Assembly: GCF_000878195.1 (NCBI RefSeq)
Contig: NZ_JXST01000018.1
Span: 1 to 64,000, forward strand
Length of the DNA stretch: 64,000 nucleotides
Source of the DNA: Mycolicibacterium llatzerense
GTDB lineage: Bacteria > Actinomycetota > Actinomycetes > Mycobacteriales > Mycobacteriaceae
Reading direction: 5' to 3'
The notes under the pieces were generated by a model. It did no database searches, had not been told where the DNA came from, and saw only the letters and a list, made by a program, of their open reading frames with translations. Position 1 is the stretch's first letter, and the number at the start of each line of letters is the position of its first letter. The position numbers and the translations under genes were made by a program. Shown piece after piece: positions 1-7,651 of this stretch.

Positions 1-78
1 CCGCTTGCCTTCATGCGAGGGCATCAAGGGTTCCACGACAGCCCAGAACTCGTCAGAAATCACATCCATCCGTGTCAC
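1..78 (-). mobile_element. IS5-type transposase, N-terminal fragment cut by window edge
   Basis: Reading leftward, the 23 codons from the ATG at 69 to base 1 stay open and begin MDVISDEFWAVVEPLMPS, the typical N-terminus of IS5/IS427-group DDE transposases (ISDEFW...VEPLLP). A GTG at 78 is an in-frame alternative start. The remainder lies outside the window, so intactness cannot be judged. The right end of the element probably lies near 120-124, where an outward GGGCGTGTCTCCCG-like terminus meets the sequence CTAG, a typical TA-type target for this group. The matching inverted repeat is not in the window. Confidence 0.75.
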
Positions 79-123
79 CGATCAATCGTCGCCGATAACA
101 CCCTCACATTCGGGAGACACGCC

Positions 124-630
124 CTAGCCGGATTCGATTGATCTCGGTGGTTTCACATAGCCGACCGCGGCATAGGCCAAACAGACTGCAAGGACTGCGA
201 ACTTGACCAACGCAGCGCGCCGCGCGCGTCGTGCGTACATGTCGATCTGATTGCCGCCGAAGACTTTCAGCAGCGATACACCCTCGATCGCGTCACCGGC
301 GACGGCACCGACCGCCAGCAGCGGAAGCGCCGCAGAGTGGCCTTGGCGGCAGCGCGCGTGCTCCACCAGGAGTGCGGTGTGCGCACCGTAGGTGAGCAGG
401 TAACCGAAATCGAGCCACAGAGACACCCGAGCCAAGCGCCGGCCCCGAGTTCCCCAGCGCGCCATCATCTCTGCGGACCGGTCCGCGTTGCCGGCCAGCT
501 CGAATCTGATGATGCCCGGCCCACCGGTTTGGCGTAGTCGCCGTTCGATCTCCAGCATCACCACGGAGTAAGCGGCGTAGGCAACCGTCACGCGACGGAG
601 CAAGCCTGGGCTACAGATCGTTTCAGCCAT
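124..630 (-). CDS. Small integral membrane protein, unknown function
   Basis: 168 aa starting MAETICSPGLL. Three hydrophobic segments are visible, about residues 68-90, 100-118 and 142-160, the last followed by a short polar tail, so it should be an inner-membrane protein. No catalytic motif or named family was recognised. The stop codon (TAG, complement of 124-126) falls at the presumed insertion-sequence junction, so the native C-terminus may have been replaced or shortened by the insertion. It runs in the same direction as the hydrolase gene upstream, 32 bp away, and could be co-transcribed with it. Confidence 0.6.
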   Translation of the reverse strand: MAETICSPGLLRRVTVAYAAYSVVMLEIERRLRQTGGPGIIRFELAGNADRSAEMMARWGTRGRRLARVSLWLDFGYLLTYGAHTALLVEHARCRQGHSAALPLLAVGAVAGDAIEGVSLLKVFGGNQIDMYARRARRAALVKFAVLAVCLAYAAVGYVKPPRSIESG

Positions 631-662
631 CAGCGGCTCTCCGATGCGCTCGGCGGCCGCAA

Positions 663-1682
663 CTACGCAGACTGCTCCTGCGCCGCGCTGCGGGCGAATG
701 CCGACTCGACGAACTGCGTCGCCTCACGCAGTGCACGCGCCGCTTCCGGAACGATTGAGGCCGCGGCCTGGAAGACGTGGACCTGGTCCCGCCACACCTG
801 CAACTGATGCGGCACACCGGCCTTCGTCAGTTCAACGGCAAGCAGCTCAGCGTCAGGGCACAGCAGTTCGGTCGAGCTCACCTGGATCAGGGACGGCGGC
901 AGCCCCTTGAGGTCCGCATCGAGCAACCGGTGATCGTCTTCGGGCGGGCTGTGCCGCATGACGAATTGATGGAACGCGCGGGCAAAGGCCTTCGAGAACA
1001 GCACATCGGTTGCTCCCGAGGGGGCATCGATCTTGGCCTGCAGGTCGAAGTCGGCCAGCGGCGCCATCGAGACGATCGCGCCGGGCATCGGCAACCCGCG
1101 TTGGCCCGCGAACAGGGCAGTGATGAACACCAGGTACGCGCCGGCCGAGTCACCGATGAATGCGATGTTCTCCGGCGCGATGCCTCGCCCGAGCGCGAAT
1201 CGATAGGCATCGATGCAATCCTCGATACCGTCGGAGAGGGTGTGGTTGGGCAGCTTGCGGTAATCCACCGCAAGGACCTCGCTCTGCAGCGACGCGGCGA
1301 TCCGCGAGATCATCTGGCGGTGCAGGTGACGGCCACCGACCAGGAAAGCGCCGCCATGCATGTACACCACAAAGCGGTCCCCACGCATCGACGCCGGGCG
1401 GGTCGTCTCAGCGGAGCAATTCGCGAGGCTGACGGGCTTTCTGGTGGTGCCCGAGACCGACCGCAGGACGCGACCGACGTGATCAACCGCCCGATACGGC
1501 CACGGCAGACCAGGGGCCATCGCCCACACCGTCAAGGCCGGCTTGACCGTGGCCTTCAACGCCAATGCGAGGATGCGCGACTGGAAGCTGCCGCCTTCGA
1601 ACTCGACACGACGGGAGTTACCCAGGTCCAGCGGGATCAGATTCTCCGGTTTGGCAACCACGTTGTAGCCCTTCTGTATCAA
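663..1682 (-). CDS. Alpha/beta hydrolase of the hormone-sensitive-lipase family
   Basis: 339 aa. HGG at residues 109-111 forms the oxyanion hole typical of the HSL/esterase family, and the nucleophile elbow GDSAG places the catalytic Ser near residue 179. The catalytic Asp is probably in CPDAELL and the His in DQVHVFQ near the C-terminus. Family members hydrolyse short- to medium-chain esters or lipids in the cytoplasm. Substrate is unknown. A 14-bp-stem hairpin lies 108 bp upstream of the start. The gene is followed by the small membrane protein on the same strand. Confidence 0.85.
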   Translation of the reverse strand: MIQKGYNVVAKPENLIPLDLGNSRRVEFEGGSFQSRILALALKATVKPALTVWAMAPGLPWPYRAVDHVGRVLRSVSGTTRKPVSLANCSAETTRPASMRGDRFVVYMHGGAFLVGGRHLHRQMISRIAASLQSEVLAVDYRKLPNHTLSDGIEDCIDAYRFALGRGIAPENIAFIGDSAGAYLVFITALFAGQRGLPMPGAIVSMAPLADFDLQAKIDAPSGATDVLFSKAFARAFHQFVMRHSPPEDDHRLLDADLKGLPPSLIQVSSTELLCPDAELLAVELTKAGVPHQLQVWRDQVHVFQAAASIVPEAARALREATQFVESAFARSAAQEQSA

Positions 1683-1789
1683 CGAGCCCCGTTCCGGCGG
1701 CTGCGACAGCGCCGATGCTGTCTCGTTGTTCGAATCAGTATCAATGTCCAGGTGGCCGCCGTCTCTACACCGAGGGCAGAAGTATCAGA

Positions 1790-1821
1790 CTCGGCTTTTG
1801 TGACACGTCACAAAAGCCGAG
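1790..1821. terminator. Perfect 14-bp-stem hairpin between two leftward genes
   Basis: CTCGGCTTTTGTGA and TCACAAAAGCCGAG form an uninterrupted stem with the 4-nt loop CACG. It lies 54 bp beyond the stop of the DUF1707 gene and 108 bp before the hydrolase start, so on the minus strand it can terminate the former. The stem carries its own CTTTT/AAAAG but no free U-tract follows. The centre resembles a CRP half-site pair (TGTGA...TCACA) but the spacer is 4 nt rather than 6. Confidence 0.6.
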
Positions 1822-1875
1822 CTCAGCGCGGATCCCCGCATTCGCAGTCGCGCAGTGCTGCTGCCCGCACGACTC

Positions 1876-2391
1876 TCATTGCACCCCATGCGATCTGACC
1901 CCGCCACGGCAGTCGCCACGTACGCTGCCGCCTGCCCTGCCACGATTGGCCAGGACACCAATTGCTGTGGGAATCGACAAAGCGCACCCCCACGGGACTG
2001 CCACCCAGAACGGCCAGAAGTAGCCACCGCCGGTGGTGAGCCAGATCGCGAGACACATGACGTTCACCGCGATCCATGGCATCCACATGATCACGACCCA
2101 TCCCGGAATCGACTGCCTCCGTTTCCGTTTCGGCTCAGGCCGTTCAACGGGCAGGTCGGACACGATCTCGGCGAGTGCGCAGCGTGTTTCCACCTGGTAG
2201 AGCCGCTGCAGACGGGTGTCGTATTCCGTGAGCGTCAGTCGCCCGTCCGCGACGGCACGGCTGAGCCTGCGCGAGACGGCGTCACGGTCGGTGTCGCCGA
2301 CCCGGATGTGATCGCCGAGGGTATCGATCGCGGCACTGCCGGCCGTGTCGCGCGCCGACTCGGAGAACCGGAAGTTCTCATGGTGGTGCAT
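1876..2391 (-). CDS. DUF1707 protein with C-terminal two-helix membrane domain
   Basis: 171 aa. Residues about 25-75 match the DUF1707 (SHOCT-like) domain: IRVGDTDRDAVSRRLSRAV, then GRLTLTEYDTRLQ and a conserved tail ending in SDLP. A basic linker (KRKRR) precedes two hydrophobic helices at about 100-118 and 122-145. This architecture is common in actinobacterial membrane proteins of unknown function. The start ATG at 2391 has GGAG seven bases upstream. A double palindromic operator begins only 15 bp upstream of the start, so expression is probably repressor-controlled. Confidence 0.8.
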   Translation of the reverse strand: MHHHENFRFSESARDTAGSAAIDTLGDHIRVGDTDRDAVSRRLSRAVADGRLTLTEYDTRLQRLYQVETRCALAEIVSDLPVERPEPKRKRRQSIPGWVVIMWMPWIAVNVMCLAIWLTTGGGYFWPFWVAVPWGCALSIPTAIGVLANRGRAGGSVRGDCRGGVRSHGVQ

Positions 2392-2405
2392 GGTGCAACT
2401 CCATT

Positions 2406-2447
2406 CGCCATAACGGTGTTATGGATATTCATAACACCGTTATGGCG
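2406..2447. promoter_or_regulatory. Two copies of a palindromic operator, CATAACGGTGTTATG
   Basis: Two 18-bp arms at 2406-2423 and 2430-2447 are exact reverse complements around the spacer GATATT. Each arm holds CATAAC-N3-GTTATG, itself an inverted repeat (2409-2423 and 2430-2444), so this is a pair of adjacent dyad sites. The spacing and AT-rich dyads are typical of TetR or PadR binding sites. It sits directly before the DUF1707 start on the minus strand and overlaps an ATG on the plus strand at 2442 that begins MARWQ. Confidence 0.75.
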
Positions 2448-2569
2448 CGATGGCAAGGCGTACCTGGGACGCGCGGCCGGGTTGCGGGAGGATCACCCGC
2501 CACTTCCGCGTCGCGACCGCTCTTGATCACCGGGCAACACGCCGCGCCCAACCGCGCGGCGGTGAGCCA

Positions 2570-2725
2570 TCAAGCGCAATCCAGGCAGACGCGCTCGCTG
2601 TCCCGCGCCGCCAGTTCGTGCCCATCACGCACGAGAAGGCAACTGGTACAGACGAATTCCTTGGTCCGCCTGGCCACCAGACACTTGCGCAGCGTCGTGG
2701 CATCGAGGTCGTAGTCGATTGTCAT
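2570..2725 (-). CDS. Short zinc-ribbon protein resembling the DUF4193 C-terminus
   Basis: 51 aa from the ATG at 2725 (MTIDYDLDATTL). The open frame extends further upstream, but the family-like sequence begins here. The C-terminal half has CTSC at about residues 31-34 and CLDC at 47-50, spaced as in a treble-clef or rubredoxin-like zinc ribbon, and closely resembles the end of mycobacterial DUF4193 proteins (EFTCSSCFLV...CTDCA). It lacks the long acidic N-terminal part of that family. Function is unknown. The stop of the membrane-protein gene upstream is 20 bp away, so the two may form an operon. Confidence 0.65.
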   Translation of the reverse strand: MTIDYDLDATTLRKCLVARRTKEFVCTSCLLVRDGHELAARDSERVCLDCA

Positions 2726-2745
2726 GGTTCTGGTCCGTTCCCTGC

Positions 2746-3087
2746 CTACACGCTGTCCACGGATCGGCTGCGGCCGGTGACGAAGGAACCCGCCCCGACC
2801 AGGATCCCCACCACCGCCAGCGGGATGGACCACGTACGGCGACTTGAGACAGCTGATTCACACTGGGCCACGAAATCGGTATGCGGAACAATCTCATTGA
2901 GCACCGGGACGCCGGCGATGCTCGATTTGTTGGCTGAGCGCGCTCCGTCCAGATCTTCGACGAGCGCGTTGCCACAGCCGATGCTGTTGCCGTCACTTTT
3001 GGAAATTGATACCGGGATCAGCATCGCAATCACTCCGGCCACGAACAATGCGGCCCCGCCCAGCAGAATCATTCGTCGAATGGACAT
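2746..3087 (-). CDS. Two-helix membrane protein, conserved hypothetical
   Basis: 113 aa beginning MSIRRMILLGGAALFVAG. An N-terminal transmembrane helix (about 7-27) is followed by a roughly 55-residue loop with two cysteines (GCGN near 38 and QCES near 76), then a second helix (about 88-106) and a short basic tail. The loop should be extracytoplasmic and the cysteines could pair. AGGGAGC lies just upstream of the ATG. Similar proteins are common in mycobacteria but no function was recognised. It probably precedes the zinc-ribbon gene in one transcript. Confidence 0.7.
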   Translation of the reverse strand: MSIRRMILLGGAALFVAGVIAMLIPVSISKSDGNSIGCGNALVEDLDGARSANKSSIAGVPVLNEIVPHTDFVAQCESAVSSRRTWSIPLAVVGILVGAGSFVTGRSRSVDSV

Positions 3088-3111
3088 CGGTGCTCCCTAC
3101 TTATTTGAGGT

Positions 3112-3133
3112 ACTCGCCGCAATTCCGGCGAGT
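3112..3133. terminator. Short GC-rich hairpin in the leader of the membrane-protein gene
   Basis: ACTCGCCG and CGGCGAGT pair around a 6-nt loop. On the minus strand it lies about 100 bp after the stop of the 45-codon SigF-linked ORF and 25 bp before the next start, so it could end or attenuate that transcript. No U-tract follows. Confidence 0.35.
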
Positions 3134-3234
3134 TGTCGTGAATTTCCAGACGTTTGGAAGCGGTTGGGCAATGGCAGATTGCGCGCGTCGACCTGTTCGA
3201 GGACGGCCACTGCTGCCCACCGCGGCTGGTTTGT

Positions 3235-3372
3235 TCAGGCTGTCGTGGCGACCACGCCTGCGACGGTCGACATCACGCCTCCTGTGGTGACAAAGATCCC
3301 ATGGCGACTACGGAAATCGAATCCCGCTGCTCCCGGCTGAACGTGAGCTACCAACGCGAAATCGTCGATCAT
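3235..3372 (-). CDS. 45-residue putative peptide behind a SigF promoter
   Basis: ATG at 3372 opens 45 codons ending in TGA at 3237-3235; the peptide begins MIDDFALVAHVQPG and ends GVVATTA. GGGAGGG lies just upstream (3376-3382), and a good SigF promoter sits about 55 bp further upstream on the same strand. The C-terminal third is small and moderately hydrophobic, but no clear transmembrane helix or family was recognised. The coding claim rests on promoter, Shine-Dalgarno and ORF order, not on homology. The transcript could continue to the membrane-protein gene starting at 3087. Confidence 0.4.
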   Translation of the reverse strand: MIDDFALVAHVQPGAAGFDFRSRHGIFVTTGGVMSTVAGVVATTA

Positions 3373-3425
3373 CGGCCCTCCCAGACACCTGCGACGAACG
3401 CAGAAACAGCATTGACCGGACTGGC

Positions 3426-3451
3426 ATACCCGCCAATTGACGATCCGAAAC
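3426..3451 (-). promoter_or_regulatory. SigF-type promoter, GTTT-N16-GGGTAT
   Basis: On the minus strand GTTT (3451-3448) is separated by exactly 16 bases from GGGTAT (3431-3426), a full match to the mycobacterial SigF consensus. Predicted start of transcription is near 3419, about 47 nt before the ATG at 3372. The nearest leftward genes are the 45-codon ORF and the membrane protein at 3087. Confidence 0.75.
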
Positions 3452-3524
3452 ATGTTGTCTGCCGCCAGCTCAATCCGCCGAATTCCGACGGCAGGTTCGA
3501 TGCGGAGACGACGCCCGGCGCCGA

Positions 3525-3559
3525 TAGTATTTGGAAGAACCGGTTCATACGTATGAACC
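3525..3559 (+). promoter_or_regulatory. Promoter -10 and perfect 18-bp operator before the STAS gene
   Basis: TAGTAT at 3525-3530 fits a housekeeping -10 hexamer (TANNNT). The uninterrupted 18-bp palindrome GGTTCATAC|GTATGAACC at 3542-3559 begins about where transcription would start and ends 5 bp before the GGAGG ribosome site. A repressor bound there would block initiation of the STAS-RsbW operon. No regulator with this known site was recognised nearby. Confidence 0.65.
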
Positions 3560-3573
3560 CATCGGAGGTGACG

Positions 3574-3963
3574 ATGACCAGCCAGCAACAGTCGACGCAA
3601 GAAGGCGGCAACCCAGCAGCGTCCAGCTGCACAATCGATCAGAAGCGGATCGGCGAAATCGGCGTGGTTTCGGTGTCCGGAACCGTCGATATGCTCACCG
3701 CCCCGCAACTGGAGGCAGCAATCGCTGCGGCAGCGGCCGATAGCCCTGCGGCCGTGGTCGTGGATCTGAGCGCCGTCGACTTCTTGGCTTCGGCCGGGAT
3801 GGGAGTGCTGGTCGCCGCACACGGAGACTTGATGCCGACGCTGCGCCTCGTAGTCGTCGCAGACGGACCCACGACCAGCAGGCCGCTCAAGCTGGTCGGC
3901 ATTGCCGATCTGATCGAGTTGTTCACCACACTCGACGAAGCGCTCGCAGCCGTCGCCGCTTAG
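3574..3963 (+). CDS. STAS-domain anti-sigma-factor antagonist (RsbV-like)
   Basis: 129 aa from the ATG at 3574, with GGAGG (3564-3568) five bases upstream; an in-frame ATG at 3553 lies inside the operator and is less likely. After a polar N-terminus of about 25 residues the STAS fold follows: VVSVSGTVDMLTAPQLE, then VVDLSAVDFLASAGMGVL, where the Ser of DFLAS is the expected phosphorylation site. Such proteins release sigma factors by binding unphosphorylated to RsbW-type kinases. It is transcribed with the RsbW-like gene 23 bp downstream. A close paralogue lies at 10781-11179. Confidence 0.9.
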   Translation: MTSQQQSTQEGGNPAASSCTIDQKRIGEIGVVSVSGTVDMLTAPQLEAAIAAAAADSPAAVVVDLSAVDFLASAGMGVLVAAHGDLMPTLRLVVVADGPTTSRPLKLVGIADLIELFTTLDEALAAVAA

Positions 3964-3986
3964 ACGGTCGAACAGGAACAGACCAG

Positions 3987-4439
3987 ATGGCGGATTCGGG
4001 TCAGCCGCGCGGAGGCACACGCTTCGTCCGCAGGGACGTTGTCGCCACCCCCGCGCTGGCTGCCGCCATCCGTCAGGACTTCGCTGCCTGGCTGGCGGAG
4101 CACTTCACGCTGGACCGGGTGAGAGTCAGCGATATCGTGCTCGCCGTCAACGAGGCCTTGGCCAATGTGGTGGACGCCGCATACGCCCATACGCCCGAGC
4201 CCGGTGCCATGCACGTCTACGCCGACTACGACCAGAAGTCAGCGGTTCTGACGGTGATCGTGGCCGACGACGGACGGTGGCGACCGGCCGCAACCCGGGA
4301 CTCCAACGCTGTTCGCGGCCGCGGAATCCCGTTGATGAATGCGCTGACCGACCGGACCGAGATCGAGCCGACCGACGCCGGCACCCGGGTGTGCCTCCAG
4401 TGGAACGACATCACCGTGCTGCCCAGCGCGACAGTGTGA
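3987..4439 (+). CDS. RsbW-type serine kinase / anti-sigma factor
   Basis: 150 aa HATPase_c-family protein. VLAVNEALANVVDAAY (about 48-63) is the N-box with the essential Asn, and VADDGRW (about 93-99) plus RGRGIPLMNAL (about 113-123) are the G1 and G2 boxes. GHKL kinases of this class bind a sigma factor and phosphorylate a STAS antagonist. It directly follows the STAS gene, making a classical partner-switch pair separate from the rsbW beside sigF. It meets the response-regulator gene tail to tail with one base between the stop codons. Confidence 0.88.
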   Translation: MADSGQPRGGTRFVRRDVVATPALAAAIRQDFAAWLAEHFTLDRVRVSDIVLAVNEALANVVDAAYAHTPEPGAMHVYADYDQKSAVLTVIVADDGRWRPAATRDSNAVRGRGIPLMNALTDRTEIEPTDAGTRVCLQWNDITVLPSATV

Positions 4440-4440
4440 T

Positions 4441-4887
4441 TCAGGACTGCGGTAGCCGCACCACCTGGACGAAGAACTCGTCGATCTCGCGCACGGCCTT
4501 CATGAACTGGTCCAGGTCAACGGGTTTGGTGACGTAGGCATTCGCGTGCAGCTTATAACTGCGCAAGATGTCTTCCTCCGACGAGGAAGTCGTCAGGACG
4601 ACCACCGGAATGTGACACAGCTGGGCGTCGGACTTGATCTTCTCCAACAACTGCCTGCCGTCATACTTGGGCAGATTCAGGTCGAGCAGGATCAGATCCG
4701 GAATCACCGCATCTCGGTACGCGCCCCGGCGATAGAGAAAGTCCAGGCCTTCCTGTCCATCACGCGCCACATGCAAGGTGTTCTTGATCTTGTTGTCCGC
4801 GAAAGCTTCCCGAGTCATCAGCTCGTCGCCCGGGTCATCCTCGACCAACAAGATGTCGATTATTCGGCCTCGCTCGACGGTGGTCAT
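4441..4887 (-). CDS. Rcp1-type single-domain response regulator
   Basis: 148 aa receiver domain alone. The acidic pocket is EDD at 16-18, the phosphoacceptor is Asp69 in LILLDLNLPKYDG, the Thr/Ser switch is in VVLTTSSSEED, and Lys121 follows in AYVTKP. No output domain is present, as in Rcp1-like partners of phytochrome-type histidine kinases. Its ATG overlaps the TGA of the upstream kinase gene (ATGA at 4887-4884), so translation is coupled. It is the same length as, and very similar to, the regulator at 11186-11632. Confidence 0.9.
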   Translation of the reverse strand: MTTVERGRIIDILLVEDDPGDELMTREAFADNKIKNTLHVARDGQEGLDFLYRRGAYRDAVIPDLILLDLNLPKYDGRQLLEKIKSDAQLCHIPVVVLTTSSSEEDILRSYKLHANAYVTKPVDLDQFMKAVREIDEFFVQVVRLPQS

Positions 4888-6461
4888 GTGTGGTTCCCTT
4901 CCAGCGTCTCCGGCGTGACGACGACATTCGGCTCAGTAGTGGGCGTGGTCGGCAAGGTGAACACAAACCGGGTTCCGCCCTCGTACGACGTGTCGATCCG
5001 AATCGTGCCGCCGTGGTGTTCGACGATCTTCTTGCACAACGCCAACCCGATACCGGTACCGCCATAGGCATCACGGCCGTGCAATCGCTGGAAGATCACG
5101 AAGACCTTGTCCACGAACTCCTCAGCGATCCCAATTCCATTGTCTGAAACGGTGAATACCCAGTTTTCGGCATCTTCACCCGCGCCCGGTGTGCAGTCGA
5201 CCACAATCCGCGGAGCGAGCGCTTCCCGGTGGAACTTCACGGCATTGCCGATCAGGTTCTGCCACAGCATGACCAGCAGCGTCGGATCGCCGTCGACACG
5301 CGGCAGGCTGTCCGGCACGAGCACCTCGGCTCCCGACTCCCCGATCGCCGTCGCGAGGTTGCTCACCGCTGCGGCCACCACCTGGTTCAGATCCACCTCG
5401 GTGTGCGTGGCATTGATCCGCCCCACCCGCGAAAAGGTGAGCAGATCGTTGATCAGCACCTGCATGCGTTTGGCGCCATCGACCGCGAAGTTGATGTATT
5501 CGAGCCCGCGCTCATCAAGCTTGTCTGCGTAGCGTTTCTCCAGCAGCTGGCAGAAGGATGCGACCTTGCGGAGCGGCTCTTGCAGATCATGGGATGCGAC
5601 GTAGGCGAACTGCTCGAGTTCGGCGTTGGATCGCCTCAGTTCCTTGGTCTGCTCGTCGAGGGTCGTGCGGGCGAATTGCGCTGCGTCGAGCTCTTCGACA
5701 ATGCGCTGTCGCATCCCCTCCACATCTCTTGCAATGGCCCGGATATCGGTCGGTCCCCGCGGCACGATGCGCTCATCGAAGTTGCCCTCGGTGATCCTCC
5801 GGCAGGCCGCGGCGAGGGCGTCCAGGGGACGCGTCACTGCGCTGCGCACCAACGTCGCCAAGATGAACGCCATCACGAAAAAGGCGCCGACCATGGCCAC
5901 CAGCACCCGATCCCGCCACTTACGGATCGCGATCAGTTCCGCGTTGTCGGCACTACGCGCCTGCTCGAAATGAGTGTTCTGCACGTCGAACAACGCACGG
6001 AGACGGTCGAATTCGTCTTTACCGAGCTCGGTGGTGCGGCTGTCGACAACGGCGGGATGCCCGGGGACGACACTATCGATCAGCGGTTGGGCGTAGCTGC
6101 TGCGCCAGCCTGCCGCCGCGCTTTCGATGGCGTCGACGTCCGCGATGAGGCCGGCGCGATCGCCCACCAGCTTCCGAATACGCCGCACCGCATCAGCTTC
6201 GGTGCCCTGGCCTGCAGCGTAGGGCTCCAGGAACTGGCGATCGGCGGCGATCGCGTAGCCGCGAACAGCGGTTTCCTGATCGCGCAGTCCTGCCTGCAAC
6301 TGGTAGGCGGCCACCCGCGCGGGCTGAAGCTGATCGGTGATTTCATCGGACACTCCGTCGGTCCGGCTCATCAGAACGGCGCCGCCGATGGCTCCCGAAA
6401 GCACGACGATGCCCATGACCGACAACACCAGCTTCTGCCAGCCCTGCACGGTCAGTTTCAT
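4884..6461 (-). CDS. CHASE3-HAMP sensor histidine kinase
   Basis: 525 aa. Transmembrane helices at about 11-31 and 188-207 flank a roughly 155-residue extracytoplasmic CHASE3-like sensor rich in helix-forming residues. HAMP follows (about 208-262), then a coiled coil, the HisKA box with phosphoacceptor His291 in VASHDLQEPLRKV, and a HATPase domain with N-box NLIGNAVKFH (about 402-411), DNGIGI and GGTGIGLAL. The HDLQEPLR box is the phytochrome/ETR1-like subtype, consistent with the Rcp1-type regulator next door. The gene overlaps its neighbours by ATGA at both ends. Confidence 0.92.
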   Translation of the reverse strand: MKLTVQGWQKLVLSVMGIVVLSGAIGGAVLMSRTDGVSDEITDQLQPARVAAYQLQAGLRDQETAVRGYAIAADRQFLEPYAAGQGTEADAVRRIRKLVGDRAGLIADVDAIESAAAGWRSSYAQPLIDSVVPGHPAVVDSRTTELGKDEFDRLRALFDVQNTHFEQARSADNAELIAIRKWRDRVLVAMVGAFFVMAFILATLVRSAVTRPLDALAAACRRITEGNFDERIVPRGPTDIRAIARDVEGMRQRIVEELDAAQFARTTLDEQTKELRRSNAELEQFAYVASHDLQEPLRKVASFCQLLEKRYADKLDERGLEYINFAVDGAKRMQVLINDLLTFSRVGRINATHTEVDLNQVVAAAVSNLATAIGESGAEVLVPDSLPRVDGDPTLLVMLWQNLIGNAVKFHREALAPRIVVDCTPGAGEDAENWVFTVSDNGIGIAEEFVDKVFVIFQRLHGRDAYGGTGIGLALCKKIVEHHGGTIRIDTSYEGGTRFVFTLPTTPTTEPNVVVTPETLEGNHT

Positions 6462-7651
6462 CGGACGGAGCGCTCCACGCGGATCACCGCGATGTCGTCG
6501 GTGAGACCACCCGCAGGCTCGGCCAGTGCTTCGACCTCGCTGATGAGTCCCTTGACGAATTCAGGCCCGGGCAAGCTCGCCAGCGAGCGGGCCAGAGCCA
6601 GCAGTCCCTGTTCGCCCAGGCGTTCACCGTCATCGCCAGAGCATCCCTCGAACAAACCGTCGGTGAGCAGCACGAGGCCATGGCCCGTGTTCAAGTGCAG
6701 TCGGTGCACGGGCCATTCGGTGGCACCCAGTCCCAGCGCAGCGCCCGCCGCGGGCTCCAACCAGTCGACGGTGCCCGAACCGTGCATCAACAACCCCGGA
6801 TGGCCGGCCCGCACCACCGCGAAATCTCCTGAATCGGGCTCCAGCGCCACGCTGAGCAATGTCGCGAAGGTGCCACGGCTGGGTCGTTCGGTGGTGAGGA
6901 TTCGGTCGAGCTGGCGCATCCGCTCATTTCCGCGCAATCCGGCGAATGTCAGTGCGCGCCAGGCGATCCGCAGTGCGACCCCCAGCGCCGCTTCATCCGG
7001 CCCGTGTCCGGAGACGTCGCCGATCATGACGTGCACCGTACGGTCAGCAGTCTGAACCACGTCATAGAAGTCACCGCCGAGCAGCGCGTCGCGCCGGCTC
7101 GGCAAGGACCGCATGATGATCTCCAGCGGAGAGTCGTCCAACAGCAGCGGGGACGGCAACAGGCCGCGTTCCAGCCGTGCGTTCTCCTGGGCGCGCAGCC
7201 GGCTGGCCTGCAGATCGACCGAGGTGGCCTCGGCACGCTTGCGCTCGATGGCGTAGAGCACGGCGCGGCGCAGGGATTCCGGATCAACCCGCCCTTTCAC
7301 CAGGTAGTCCTGCGCGCCAGAGGCCATGGCCGAGACGCCGAAATGCTCATCGTTCAAGCCCGTAAGGACCACGATCGGCAGTCTCGGATTCTGGGCGCGC
7401 AGTCGGTCCAACGCGGTGACACCAGCGGCATCCGGCAGGTGCAGATCTAGGAGCACGCAATCCGGCCGAACCTCCGCCAGCCTGTTCTCGGCGTCCGACA
7501 GTGTGCTCGACCAGTGGAAATCAATGTCCATCGCGGTATCGGCGATGAGCTCCTCCACCAGCAGCGCGTCGCCGCGATCATCCTCCACCAGCAGCAGCGA
7601 CAGCTGCTGGTGCACCGCAGCCGTAGCGTGGGCAGAGACGGTTCCTGTCAT
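6458..7651 (-). CDS. Receiver-SpoIIE phosphatase fusion (RsbU/RsbP-like)
   Basis: 397 aa from the ATG at 7651, chosen because the receiver domain begins about 16 residues later; the open frame continues upstream and an in-frame GTG 15 bp upstream is possible, since no strong ribosome site marks the ATG. The receiver (about 17-135) has EDDRGD and the phosphoacceptor in CVLLDLHLPD. A linker leads to a PP2C/SpoIIE domain with the metal-binding motifs GGDFYD, GDVSGHG and TDGLFEG. Phosphatases of this kind dephosphorylate STAS antagonists and so turn the sigma factor on. First gene of the phosphatase-kinase-regulator operon. Confidence 0.88.
   Translation of the reverse strand: MTGTVSAHATAAVHQQLSLLLVEDDRGDALLVEELIADTAMDIDFHWSSTLSDAENRLAEVRPDCVLLDLHLPDAAGVTALDRLRAQNPRLPIVVLTGLNDEHFGVSAMASGAQDYLVKGRVDPESLRRAVLYAIERKRAEATSVDLQASRLRAQENARLERGLLPSPLLLDDSPLEIIMRSLPSRRDALLGGDFYDVVQTADRTVHVMIGDVSGHGPDEAALGVALRIAWRALTFAGLRGNERMRQLDRILTTERPSRGTFATLLSVALEPDSGDFAVVRAGHPGLLMHGSGTVDWLEPAAGAALGLGATEWPVHRLHLNTGHGLVLLTDGLFEGCSGDDGERLGEQGLLALARSLASLPGPEFVKGLISEVEALAEPAGGLTDDIAVIRVERSVR

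Noticed and set aside
1796..1815. CRP-like site TGTGA...TCACA inside the hairpin at 1790-1821
   Set aside because: The spacer is 4 nt instead of 6 and the symmetry is fully explained by the 14-bp stem.
5229..7055. 608-codon open frame on the plus strand opposite the kinase and phosphatase genes
   Set aside because: It is the GC-driven shadow of two genes with unmistakable kinase and SpoIIE motifs; its translation shows His/Arg-rich low-complexity sequence and no domain.
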